The position numbers were made by a program, and so were the translations under genes. 64,000 bases of DNA from positions 64,859,501 through 64,923,500 of the forward strand of contig NC_058341.1 of the NCBI RefSeq assembly GCF_905475395.1, read 5' to 3'. This stretch comes from Chrysoperla carnea (lineage: Eukaryota; Arthropoda; Insecta; Neuroptera; Chrysopidae). Below are positions 13,037 to 23,918 of this stretch, one piece after another. A model generated the notes under the pieces. That model saw nothing but the letters and a program-made list of their open reading frames with translations, was not told where the DNA came from and made no database searches. Position 1 is the first letter of the stretch, and every line of letters starts with the position of its first letter.

Positions 13037-14034
13037 ATAAGCTAAACTCAAAATTTTAGCATTACTGAAATTTTGCAAGCATCATATCTCAAAAACTATT
13101 AAATATTTAGTATACTTTGAAAATGATACTAGCATCTTATGTCAAAAGCTTATAATTTTTGAAATGAACAGCAAAAACTGAAAAAAGTCCGAAAATTTTG
13201 CAGTTTTTCACGTATTAAGCAGGAAGCACAACTTTTTTGCATGAAAAAAGTAGCTTTACGTTGCACTTTGCGATTTTAACATAGAATTTGACTGGCGTAT
13301 ATGTAAATTTTATGATATTATTACTAGCTAAAAATTTATTAGCACAACGATTTATTATAATTTAGCTACCTGTATGTTGTTATATGCTATTCAAATAACA
13401 CTCACATACAAACCTTTACCGCTTATATCCAAAGTTAGTACAAAAATTACAACATTGCAAAATGGATTTTTTTCGCACAAATTATAAAATATATACAAAT
13501 GTTTTCTATAAGAAACCGGTTTCTGAATCAAAAGATATTTACGTTTTTTAGTGTTAATTACAAGTTGAAAGCTAACTCGACCAGAATAGGTATTATATGA
13601 CAATTAAATATAAATTTAAAAGCTCAAATTGACATTGAAAATATTATATGACCGGAATTCAAGCAAATTATGGAGCAATACAATTTTATTCCCCACTTAC
13701 ATATAATAAATAATTTACTACTAATTATTATTAATTATAATTTGTATTGGATAATCAATTTACACAAATATTAGGGATATTCATCATGTATTATAAATAA
13801 ATAAGCTAAAAAAAATTTGTGGGGTTTAAATTACGAAAAAGGTTAAGGACAAAAAAAAAGTGGTATGAAAAAATTACGATTTATTTTTTGTAAACTATAA
13901 TTTTCTATTGAATAATTCAATAATCGTAAAAAATAAAGCGTTAAATATTAATAGAAAGGTATAGTTTTGTTAGCTAAGTAAAACTTGTAATTGTTAAAGA
14001 ATTACTTGATGGGTTAAAATAAAATAGTAGGTAC
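13037..14034. other. AT-rich non-coding stretch next to the PP2A exon
   Basis: I find no gene or clear repeat. It lies directly downstream of the PP2A first coding exon on the minus strand, so it is most simply read as intron 1 of that gene. Confidence 0.4.
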
Positions 14035-14136
14035 CTTGTCGCATAATGTTTTAACTTGAGTTTCTGTCAACTGTTTGCATTCATTTAACTGTTCAATCCA
14101 TTGATCTAATTCTTTAGATGATGACTTTTCGTCCAT
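14035..14136 (-). CDS. mts: PP2A catalytic subunit, first coding exon (partial gene)
   Basis: The exon encodes 34 residues starting [18 protein letters not shown] and ending KTLCDK. This is the highly conserved N-terminus of the serine/threonine protein phosphatase 2A catalytic subunit (Drosophila microtubule star, vertebrate PPP2CA). It ends in phase 0 at a GT donor (gtacct), where I recall the fly gene also being interrupted. An acceptor-like 'ttttacag' sits 9 nt before the ATG, so a separate upstream 5'UTR exon is likely. The phosphatase core (metal-binding GDxHG and GDxVDRG motifs) is not found anywhere between 1 and 14034, so the remaining exons lie outside the window and intron 1 exceeds 14 kb. 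PP2A-C is the catalytic part of a heterotrimeric cytosolic and nuclear phosphatase. It is transcribed away from RACK1. Confidence 0.88.
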
Positions 14137-14533
14137 TGTATGGCTCTGTAAAATTATTTTACAAACACTTAACTAGTTTTTAATTAAGAAAATCACTTTA
14201 TTAATTAGACAGAGGTAGCCACACAAAATTACAATCAAGCTTACATTTACAAGATGGACGTCAAGCATCTAAGTATGACGTCATTTTTATTTAAAACTAG
14301 TTCCATCTATTATTAAAACATATAACGTTCTGATTCATCTACTATACGTAATATACTTTTTATTTCTCATAAATTTTTTTATTTTATTCGTTTATCAACA
14401 AATAATTACTACTAATTCTCTTTATCTAATCTAGGAGCCTAATAAAAAATCGAACATTATTTTGTATAAATTATGAGTAATAACACTATATTTGTTATTA
14501 AATTCGTCTAAGATTTTCATATATAAAATTAAA

Positions 14534-14545
14534 TTTGGCGCGGGA
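14534..14545. promoter_or_regulatory. E2F-type site
   Basis: The sequence TTTGGCGCGGGA matches the E2F consensus TTTSGCGCS. It stands out in an otherwise AT-rich region between the divergent PP2A-C and RACK1 starts. Function is inferred only. Confidence 0.4.
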
Positions 14546-14722
14546 CACTCCCATTTAAAGTTTATGATTAAAAAAAACTTATTTCTGTCTTATTATTATC
14601 CTTTTAACACATTAATTAGTCGTTTTTAATTTTAATCAATGAAATATCTGAAAATAATAAGATGATAATTTTTTTTTAAAAGATGAATCATTAGAAAAAC
14701 GGGTGTTTAAGGAGCCGACCAC

Positions 14723-14728
14723 CACGTG
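14723..14728. promoter_or_regulatory. canonical E-box CACGTG
   Basis: A palindromic CACGTG lies in the shared upstream region of PP2A-C and RACK1. Myc/Max-type factors bind this motif and often control translation-related genes. A single hexamer can occur by chance. Confidence 0.3.
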
Positions 14729-14834
14729 ATTATCTGTCAAACTCAAAAGAAATAGCCGTAGAACCTTTTAGTCAGCTGTTATAAGGGGACAATTTTTAAA
14801 ATATCAATAGTTTTGAAAAGCTTGAATAGTTACT

Positions 14835-15011
14835 TTATCGTAGTATATATGTAATAATTAAACAATTCGTTTTTCCATTCTTACTTATTCCAATTAGAAT
14901 AATTAAGTATATTATATAAACCTTAATAGCATTTCGTGTTATTATTGGAGTAATTCGACCACCAGCCATTGCAATTTTCGATTTGGTTGACGCATTTTTA
15001 ACGCTACTCAT
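14835..15011 (-). CDS. small ORF or first exon of unknown gene
   Basis: A 58-codon frame begins MSSVKNASTKSKIAMAGGR and is followed by a hydrophobic stretch of about 12 residues (VYIIYLIILIGI). The first 30 codons have normal, less AT-biased composition and end at a possible weak donor (AAG before gtttat). The product could therefore be a short exon rather than the full frame. I do not recognise the protein. It could equally be part of the 5' untranslated region of the PP2A transcript, which runs on the same strand. Confidence 0.25.
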   Translation of the reverse strand: MSSVKNASTKSKIAMAGGRITPIITRNAIKVYIIYLIILIGISKNGKTNCLIITYILR

Positions 15012-15298
15012 GATTTCAAAATTTTGAAATTATATTTCAATAATCTATCTGCAAGTAGTTTATAATTCTTGGTATAACTTCCAAACATTACCATTTATAA
15101 AATTATATTTCCTAATAATTTGATTAATTTGAATATAGAATTTATCTAAATCGCTACGCACATATCTTTCGAAACAATCAATTTGATTTTTAAATAAAGA
15201 ATATCTGACATTTTTATATTTTAAAATAATTTTTGTAAAATGTCAAGATAACTATGTATTTTTCATAGTAAGAATATTTAAATTGGTATTAAATAAAA

Positions 15299-15307
15299 TT
15301 TCGCGCC
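15299..15307. promoter_or_regulatory. second E2F-type site
   Basis: TTTCGCGCC matches TTTSGCGC and lies about 140 bp upstream of the predicted RACK1 start site. Confidence 0.35.
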
Positions 15308-15440
15308 TTAGTTCTTATTTTCTGTACCAACATAACTTTAATGTAACTAAAAATAATCATAAGTTTGTGCACATGCGTAGATTGATTATAAACGTTTGGT
15401 GTGGTAAACATGTTTTATTAGACGAGCTCATATTGTAACA

Positions 15441-15448
15441 TTCTTTCC
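15441..15448 (+). promoter_or_regulatory. TCT initiator / 5'TOP start of RACK1
   Basis: TTCTTTCC fits the polypyrimidine (TCT) initiator consensus YYCTTTYN, with the predicted +1 C at 15443. This motif replaces the normal Inr at ribosomal-protein and other translation genes in flies, and RACK1 mRNA is a known 5'TOP message. No TATA box is placed suitably. The resulting 5'UTR would be 58 nt. The start itself is predicted, not observed. Confidence 0.55.
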
Positions 15449-15500
15449 GGCTCGGACGTCGTACTTGCAAGTACTAATTGTTTAAAATAAATTTTTAAAA

Positions 15501-18500
15501 ATGACTGAAACACTTCAGTTACGTGGTACTCTTCGTGGTCACAATGGATGGGTCACACAAATTGCTACAAATCCAAAATATCCTGATATGATTTTATCAT
15601 CATCACGAGGTAACATATTTTTTTTGTTTAAATTACCAAATTTTGCTGCACATGTAGATGTAACCTATTACATTTAAAAAATGTAATCCATAATTATCTG
15701 ATGAATCTTTGAAGTAATAATTAATAAGTAACTTAAGTCTCTATGTTTAAATATTATATTACACCAATTTTCTTAAAATTTTTTTGTATGATGACAAAAC
15801 CTTAAACCTCATGAGTATCTATGAGTGGTTTGCGGATATGGGACTGAAATCAAAAGATATAAATTAACAGATGTTGTTGATATGTCTTGGTTTTCTAATA
15901 TTAATCAAATTAAATTTACAGATAAGACATTAATTGTATGGAAATTGACTCGTGATGAATTGAATTATGGTGTACCACAAAAACGTCTTTATGGCCATTC
16001 TCATTTCATTTCTGATGTAGTATTGTCAAGTGATGGAAACTATGCACTATCTGGATCATGGGATAAGACCTTACGTTTATGGGATTTAGCTGCTGGACGT
16101 ACAACTCGTCGATTTGAAGACCATACTAAGGTTCGATAAGTATTTCAATGGATATTAGATCTAAGAATTTCAGGAATGGATGTGCTCAATGATATATACA
16201 CGTATATTTACACCTTTTGTGCCCACCATCTTCATGTATTTTTGAAGAAATGGTGGACCTAGATCCTATTTTTGTAAGTAAAATGTACCGTTGCTCCAAT
16301 GAAATATTTATATTACGTATAATTATATGTAGTTTCGACAGTTCACAATCTAGAAATCTAGAAAAACTCTCTTATACCTGATTTTCCACATTTTATTGAA
16401 GTTGCGGAGAAAATATATCCGACTAAAATTTTTAACTTTATAAAGAAAACTTTAATACAAAGACAACAAAACAGGTTATTTTCAATAAATGGAATTTTAA
16501 CCATAAGATAAACTTGGCAATTAAAACGTTTTGTTCTCTATCAAATCTTTTTCACATTAGGTCAGTGAGAAATTTTAACTTCGGAACGACTAAGGTCGAA
16601 ATTTAAAAGCACATCTCAGATTTTTCGGAATCGCTCGCTAAACGTTCCTACGAGGGGCAGAAAAAAACCAGTTTAGTCAGATAGTGTTGTCCGTAAATTT
16701 ACGCGCGTGAGCGCGCTTACAAGTCCGTAATAACCAATCATGTTGAAAAAAAAACTATTGGATTTTTCCAAAACTTCTACGTTTTGTAGATACAAAGCGT
16801 ACAAAAAACAAAAATTAATTATTTTGATGCAAAATTGATATTGATAAAATTAACGATTATTCTGTAGTTTTTTGATCACTTATTCAATTATATTTTGATC
16901 ACATATTCAATTATTATTTTGATTCAAACTTATGCCTTTTTTCTCTAACCTTGCCGGTTTCCAGATATAGGCGTTTAAAAAAAATCGATTTCAATAAAAA
17001 ACAAGTGAAAACAAACAATTGACTGAGTTTATTTTTTATTTCTGTGATTTTTCAGCACGATTATTACGAACTTTTGTAGATCACGCTTTCTGACTAAATT
17101 AATTTGTCAATTTTAATACCTCGATTATACGCTTTTTGAGCTATGAGTAAATGTTACTACTTTATTAAAAATTACTGGCCTAATGTGAACAATTCTTTAG
17201 TCTTTTTTTTTTTTGTAGTTTTTTAAAATTTTAACATTCCGTAACACTCAAATGTTTTTTCTAGGCCAAAAACAGTGTTACTTTTCGGGTCTCTGATTAT
17301 CTCTGCTCAAATTATTACCTAATACAAATTAATTTTAATCAATAATTTTTTCAAAATTTAATAAGCATCCCATAGGAACGAAATATTTTTGGGGATAAAA
17401 AGTAATCTTGGCTATTTTTTTTGGACTTTCAAAAGTCTCTAAATTAAAATTCACGCTGGTATAACATTCTGTTTTGGCTTGCAAAAATAACAAGTTAATG
17501 ATATACAGGATGTCCGTGAAAGTTCTTCAACGCTCTACCACATAAAGCTTACCTACCTGAACATGTCCTAGTCAAGTTACTCCGTTTTGTCGCCATACGC
17601 ACTTGAGGCCCCCCCCCAATTTTTACACCCATGGAGTTATATATAAAGGACAATTTAAAGTATGGAATTTAGATTAAGTTAACAGTTACAAAAAGGTGTT
17701 ATTCATAAACATTGATTATTTTCATGGTTTACGAAAAATTTGCAAGATAAACACAATAAATAGATTTCGAAAACTTAATTACTTTTGGTAAAGATATATT
17801 TTAGATAAAAATAAGGCTTAAATAAGACTAATTATTCATATCGGCACCTTCTTTATGATTTTTGTGACAATGTCCCCATGAATAAGGCAACACGTTCCCC
17901 TGATTTAAATCCAATGTAAAAATTTTTATGGAGACATCTTAAATCGGTTGTTTACCGGCGACTGCTAGAAAATTTAGAGCAATTATAGGAACGAATCGAA
18001 AACGCCACAAATATTCTTAAAGAAATTATGTAGGGAATTCATTATAATTTTATTCGTCGTCTAACCTTTGCATGTTTACATGGACGTTGTAATAATAAAG
18101 TTTGGATTGAGGAACGAATTGTAACTAAACCTTAAAAAAATCAAAAGTTCGAGACCTATTTTTTGTGTCAATCTTGCTGATACTAAAGATTAAAATTGCA
18201 AATTCTGAGTAAAACATGATAATAATCGAGGTTTATGAAGAGCGCTTGTTTTTGAAGTAAACAGTTAACTTCATTTAAACTCCATGCTAACAATTAATTC
18301 TTAACTTACTTGGGCGTAAAAAATCGAGGGGTTTAGCTACTAAAACCCCTACATTCTACGCCCATGAATTGATATTACTTATAAGGTTGATGCGAGTTGT
18401 TTTGTTTGAAAAGCAGTAGTGCGACCACACCAAATTTTATCAAAATTGTGGTATCCGTTAAGTAATGGAAGAAAAACGATTTCAAAATTGCAACTTCAAG

Positions 18501-21500
18501 AGAGTATTGTACCAAAAAGGAGCAACTTTTACTAGGGCATGTTTAGCTAAATCGACATATTTTGAACTAAGCTATATGTGGTAAAGCAAGATCTTAAAGG
18601 GACATCCTTTATATATTTTAACTTATTTTAGAAATGAATTTTGAAAACTACCTAAATTGATTTTATAGCATTTTTGTACCCTCTTTCACTGAAGTTACAT
18701 AATTTTTATATTCATAATACTGAAAAAAATTTTGTTAGAAAGAATTCAAATCTACGTTTTCTTTTGTGTCACTAAAATACGCTACATGTAATCCTGAATA
18801 GATTGTAAATTTTAAAATTTGTAAGTTTCTAAATAACTAATGTTGTATTTATTTTATAGGATGTACTTAGTGTTGCTTTTTCGGTTGATAACCGTCAAAT
18901 TGTGTCTGGTTCTCGGGACAAGACAATCAAATTATGGAATACATTAGCTGAATGTAAATATACAATTCAAGAAGATGGTCATAGTGATTGGGTGTCATGT
19001 GTACGATTTTCTCCAAATCATAGCAATCCAATTATTGTATCTGCTGGTTGGGATCGTATTGTCAAGGTATTTATTCGAAATTATTTATATTTTTTTATTT
19101 TCAATTTAGAACTAAAGAGAGGTGGTATATAATATTATGAATTGTAGAAGAGTTAAAAAGCTCTTTACCTAATTTCGATCTGAGGTGTAATTTCCGAGAT
19201 TTTGTTATGAAAAAAAAAAAAAAAATAACAACAACCCCAGTCAGTAGATTTGTTAGCCGTATCCTTGTTTAAATAAAGAGGATTGTCAAAAACCATAAAA
19301 TACTTTAATTGTAGTTAGCTGTCTTTATTTAACTGTTAAATTATGTCAATTTCAAAATAAATATCCGAAACCGTTAGAACTCTTTGAGAATGTTGTAAGT
19401 ACCTAAATAAAGTAAATTGCAAAGCGGCAAGCATTCATTTTAGTTCCCGTGAAAGATCCATCTGTTTTTTTGCTGAATAAAAAAAAAAGTACGAAGCATC
19501 TTTCTTTTCATTATAACTCCGTTAATTTTTGTTCAATTGACGTGAACCTTTTTTCATTTTCAAGTTTTCTTTTATATTACTTTTAAATTTGTGTAGGTGT
19601 TATACTTTTTTCAAAAAACGTAAAATTTTAAAGCTATTTTCAAGTCATTCTTTGTGTAGCAAATAATTTAGTGGTTTAACCATCGTATTTTGGACTAATA
19701 ATAATATAATTGCTAATAATAACCATTCACTGACAGATTCTAACATATTTTTTGTATCAAACGAATCACGTATACCATTCAAGATTTTTATATTTAACAA
19801 ATTTTATTAATTTATTGATTAGGCTAGCAATTCATTCTGGGTGGATCGATTCGTAATTCAAATAGTTAGATTTTCCGTTTCTTGTTCCAAAACTAAATCA
19901 ACCATATCCATATTCATTAAATAATACTTTTCTAAATTCAAAAAATACTGAAAAGCATACACCATTCAATCGACAAAAAATGTATATTGTTAGTAGCTGT
20001 GCTAGTCTGTATAATATTTCGCCATAATATGCCTCGCTGAATATGTCTTGTTGAAACTACTAATTCTAATTGGATTATTTTTTTTTTTTAATGTACGTAG
20101 GTATGGAATTTAGCTAACTGCAGATTGAAGATAAATCACTCAGGTCATACTGGATATTTGAATACAGTGACTGTTTCTCCTGATGGTTCACTTTGCGCTA
20201 GCGGTGGTAAAGATTGCAAAGCTATGCTTTGGGACTTAAATGATGGCAAACATTTACATACCTTGGATCATAATGATATCATCACAGCATTATGTTTCTC
20301 ACCGAACAGATACTGGCTTTGTGCAGCATTCGGACCATCTATTAAAATTTGGGTAATTATAAAATAAAATTTATTGTATTTTTACTACAATAGTATACTC
20401 AATGTCACAAAAAATGCTCGTTTTAAAACATTCTAAGTGTTACTATTATAACATAACATATGATGAGTACGCTTAGAATGTTTTAACTGTGACACTTTTT
20501 TTGACAGTGAGTGTACATGTGACACGGTATAAGGTTGGTCTTCACCCACCTGATAACCTCATGAAACATTTTTTATAAAATTTCATTGATTTTTAAATAC
20601 TCCGATGATAGCTTTTTTTCTATCGACAAGTGTTCATGGCTATTTTTAATTAAATTAATTTTAATCAATTTTTTTCATGAACTATTTTTTTCAGGCAAGT
20701 CTATACTATTATTATTTTCGTAGTTAAATTATCTTGTTTCTGATATCAATTTCGATTGGTTAACAGAAACGGTGTAGATCTGTTCATTTAATATGAACAG
20801 GTGAGTGAATATAGATAACTATACAGATCTGTGAACCAATCGAAATTGTTATCTGAAGAAAGATAATTTAATTATAAAAATAATGGAATAGGCTTGTCAG
20901 CTGGAAAACCGTTCATGAAAAATGCAATGTATGTAGTACTTAATCCCGTGAGTTTTCGCTCATAACATGTGTTGAGAAATTGGTATATATTTAAAAAAAA
21001 AGTTAATCGGATAATCAAATGTATTCAAAAATTTACCGAGGTTTTTTTTTTTTTTTAATATATTTAAACACAAAGAGTATAAGATAGAGAAGGCTCCCAT
21101 TACTGGTAATGTTAAAAAATAATATATGAATATGATTTTCAACGCTTCTAGTGATTGAGTCCAGTCATAAACGCTCTTTACTCCATAACGCTCCATAATT
21201 TTGTTAAAAACAAATGAAAACAAACAATTGACTGAGTTTTGTTGAAATACCATGTCTAGGTACCTGATAAACAATAGGTACCTGTATCCTGTATATACAT
21301 ACAATATAATGTTTCTAAGCTTTTTTGCGACCTCTCTGGTAAATTGACTTATGTTGCTCATTTACGAACTCGTTTTTTACGTCCTGAGCACGCTATAAAA
21401 ATTTCAGCTTGATACCTCTTTTTGTTTTTGAGTTATCCTGTGTTCACAGGCAGACGGACGAACAGACATCCAACCGAAAATAGACTAATTAGGTGACTTT

Positions 21501-22541
21501 ATGTACACCTATACCAAAATAAAAATTTTGTTAGTAGCATCAATATTTTTAAGCGTTAACAAACAGAATTTACTTTGTTTACCTTGATTTCATACATATA
21601 TGGTATAAAAAGTTAGTAGAGCTTAGTTTCGATCTAAAGATCTCTGGTATATTAGCCCAACTCGCTTCTACTACGTCACTCGGTGTAATAATATCGTAAT
21701 AAAATATACTGATTCTGTTTGTAAATACAGTAGTATTTACAGGATTCAAATACCAGATGGAATTCGTATCTGTAGACGCGACACCTTCTCTATCATATAC
21801 TCATTGTTTTAACACATAATGATAAATGAATGATTTTCACTAAAAAAATCACGAGTTTTTATTTTACGGGCGAAATAACTATTTGGATCAGTTTATCAAG
21901 ACATCGAATTTCTGAAAAATATCAAACTTGTTGCTTTTGGCCATATTTTAAGATGTATTTAGAAAGTATTGACCTGGTTTGAATTCATAATAATTTAATT
22001 CATATATTTCAAGAAGGAAGGAATTCAAAACTTAAATGACGCGTTAGTATAAATTTCAATTTATCAAGAGAATAAAGTTCACTTTTTTATTTAAAATATT
22101 TTTTTATGAAACCAAATTCGATCACCCAGTTTCTTATTCCTCAATACATGTTCTCAATGAAACTTAATTTTTTTTAAAATTCATTCCCACTTTAGTATTG
22201 AAAAATTGGTATTTCTTGATTACCATAACACGTCTTACTAAGTATAAATTTTTATTATGCCTAAGAAACTAGCTTGACATGTGAAAATAGATATTATTTA
22301 CTGAATTTATAAAATTCAATTTAAAAAAAACTCTTATAATAATTTTTTTTTTTATTATTTACAGGATTTGGAAAGCAAAGAAATGGTTGAAGAATTACGA
22401 CCAGAAATTGTTGCTACAACAGCCAAAGCAGAACCACCACAATGTCTTTCACTTGCATGGTCTACAGATGGACAAACTTTGTTTGCCGGATATTCTGATA
22501 ATACAATTCGTGTATGGCAAGTTTCTGTATCAGCTCGCTAA
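15501..22541 (+). CDS. Rack1: RACK1, receptor for activated C kinase 1 (five coding exons)
   Basis: Exons: 15501-15609, 15922-16130, 18860-19066, 20101-20352 and 22365-22541. Their sum is 954 nt, or 317 aa plus stop, the usual length for RACK1. All introns are GT-AG and frames join exactly (phase 1 after exon 1, then phase 0). The protein is a seven-bladed WD40 propeller: blades show [38 protein letters not shown] and GHTGYLNTV at their starts, and VWKL, LWDLA, LWN, VWNLA, LWDL and IWDLE near their ends. RACK1 sits on the head of the 40S ribosomal subunit and scaffolds PKC and other signalling proteins. Start chosen: ATG reading [14 protein letters not shown], matching family N-termini. Introns 2 to 4 (2729, 1034 and 2012 bp) carry transposon debris. 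The intron 2 donor is atypical (AAG before gttcga). Confidence 0.97.
15782..15855 (+). ncRNA. candidate box C/D snoRNA in RACK1 intron 1
   Basis: Box C ATGATGA is at 15788-15794 and box D CTGA at 15844-15847. A terminal stem TTTTG (15782-15786) / CAAAA (15851-15855) brings them together. A plausible C' box (TATGAGT) lies near 15820. The total of about 74 nt is normal for the class. Vertebrate RACK1 introns also host box C/D snoRNAs (SNORD95, SNORD96A), so the host gene fits. The guide would be the bases just before box D (ttgcggatatggga). I could not match it to rRNA with certainty. Confidence 0.5.
16131..18859 (+). other. RACK1 intron 2 with transposon debris
   Basis: A 2.7-kb intron of AT-rich sequence. 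It contains a family B fragment with 'acaattgactgag' near 17020, a short C-run near 17610 and a transposase remnant at 17887-18135. No additional exon or box C/D candidate was seen. Confidence 0.6.
17887..18135 (+). pseudogene. Tc1/mariner-like transposase remnant
   Basis: One frame reads RSPDLNPM, then [20 protein letters not shown], then further sequence to a stop at 18133. Three in-frame nonsense codons interrupt it. 'RSPDLNPL..FLWG' is the signature around the last catalytic region of IS630/Tc1/mariner-type DDE transposases in insects. A sister fragment is at 29072-29263 on the other strand. Dead copy inside RACK1 intron 2. Confidence 0.6.
19370..19660. repeat. family A repeat fragment in RACK1 intron 3
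   Basis: Phrases 'cctaaataaagtaaattg', 'gcggcaagcatt' and 'ttataactccgttaatttt' match the 7-9.6 kb copies. Confidence 0.5.
20396..20513 (+). mobile_element. 118-bp MITE with TA target duplication, copy 1
   Basis: Terminal inverted repeats begin TACTCAATGTCAC and end GACAGTGAGTG, flanked on both sides by TA (20394-20395 and 20514-20515). The internal phrase 'aaacattctaag' is mirrored as 'cttagaatgttt'. The length equals that of the copy at 30308-30425. TA duplication and short size fit a Tc1/mariner-derived MITE. It sits in RACK1 intron 4 and is harmless to the exons. Confidence 0.8.
20560..20940. repeat. family E inverted repeat element
   Basis: Arms such as 'atttcgattggttaacag' and 'gtgaaccaatcgaaat' are mirrored around 20790. 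Outer phrases ('gtgttcatggctattttta', 'aaccgttcatgaaaa') recur at 39840-39980 and 41385-41590. A non-autonomous element, superfamily unresolved. Confidence 0.5.
21200..21620 (+). repeat. family B repeat
   Basis: Contains the diagnostic order of phrases: 'caaacaattgactgag', 'tgctcatttacgaactcg', 'gagcacgctataaaaattt', 'acacctataccaaaa' and 'catcaatatttttaagcg'. This order is repeated at 40700-41390 and, inverted, at 57190-57790. The 133-aa minus-strand frame over this region is a repeat artefact. Confidence 0.6.
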
Positions 22542-22562
22542 GAGCTGTTTTTTTTTTATTTA

Positions 22563-22572
22563 AATAAATAAA
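22563..22572 (+). terminator. RACK1 polyadenylation signals
   Basis: Two overlapping AATAAA hexamers begin 22 and 26 nt after the RACK1 stop codon, giving a very short 3'UTR as expected for a TOP-type gene. Confidence 0.65.
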
Positions 22573-22619
22573 ATGATAAATTGAATAATTTTGTTATTAT
22601 TCTATTACGTATATCGTAT

Positions 22620-23900
22620 TAGTACTACTACATCCTTGAAAATCTTCTAGAAATTTAATAAGCTTGAGGCGAATCTTAGAAGATGTCAATCGAAAATATA
22701 AGTACGCCAGTCGACACAGGAAAAATAGTTGGGTTGGAGGGCTCACTGACAGTGAATATTTCGAGATTCCAACTCTGTTGGGTCATCCGTCATCTAAAAT
22801 TTGAGGGTGAATTTTTGTTTATTAAAGAACTCTTAATTTTACACCAAAACTGGTAATTACCGAAGTTGTTTAAGGAATTAAATTTCTTACACTTCATCAA
22901 TATTTTCCTAGGATTGATATATTTTGATTTAGACTCGAAAAGAAGTATAAACCTAAATATTCTATTAGGTTGTTTATTATTGATTTTATCGTATAAACAA
23001 TGATAAATAAATCAGTTGAAAATTGAGATTGAAGTATCTTATTCAGTAATTATGTGTTTTGATATATTTCATACATATGGGTGAATTTTCAACTCGTGGG
23101 TAAACTTTAAAAACAAATTTACCAATTTATCTTATCTATAATTTCAAAAGCACCTGCCTTATTTACTTTTGAAAATAGGTACATTTGTTAGCATCGAGAA
23201 ATTCAAAACAAAATGAAAATATCTATCTACCCAATAGAAAATTTCAAGAAACTTAACAAATACAGTAATTACACGCAAAAAATAGGTAATGTTTACAAGT
23301 CCACCTAAATTTTATTCCTGAAATTTCTATAAGATTATTTTTAATTTTATAGAACAAACGTCGCTGGTATTCTGCTGTACTGGAGTTGAGTTTAATGTTT
23401 GGAAAGATTAAACAAAGGTCAATTTCAAGATGGAAGAAAATTCTAAAAATGAAATTTTTGAATAAATCTTTGAGCATTCTATAACAAAATCTTTAGAAAT
23501 AAGTACGTCCCTGATAATATTTCTCTGCCAATAGTCTAATTTAGTCTTCCAGTGTTCTGAAAAACCATTCTAGATGAATTCTAGAATGTAAAACTTAAAG
23601 ACTGCATTATTATAAAGTTTTTGGACTCTACTAGAAGACTTTCAGAATTAAGCAGACATTTTATGAAAATTTAGCTTAAGAGTAATACTTTATCAGAATT
23701 AATCAGAGTAAAATTTATAATATTACATATTTTGGAAAATTAATTACTGTAGTTTTAATCATATTTAATACTTCTCATGAGGAATATAAAAACTTATCAG
23801 GAAGAGGGTTATGAGAAAAAAAAATTTTTATATTTTATTTGAAGATTTATTTTGCTCTTGTTATTTAATATACACATACGGTTGCATCAGAGACTATATC
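22620..23900. other. AT-rich intergenic stretch
   Basis: No gene, RNA or clear repeat is seen between the end of RACK1 and the LINE fragment. Confidence 0.4.
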
Positions 23901-23918
23901 AGTAAACAGATGAATATC

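Noticed and set aside
18171..18208. Second box C/D snoRNA in RACK1 intron 2
   Set aside because: A CTGA is present, but no acceptable box C or terminal stem lies at the right distance.
20960..21361. 133-aa minus-strand frame
   Set aside because: It lies over a family B repeat and RACK1 intron 4 sequence, is strongly AT-biased with homopolymer-coded lysine and phenylalanine runs, and has no domain.
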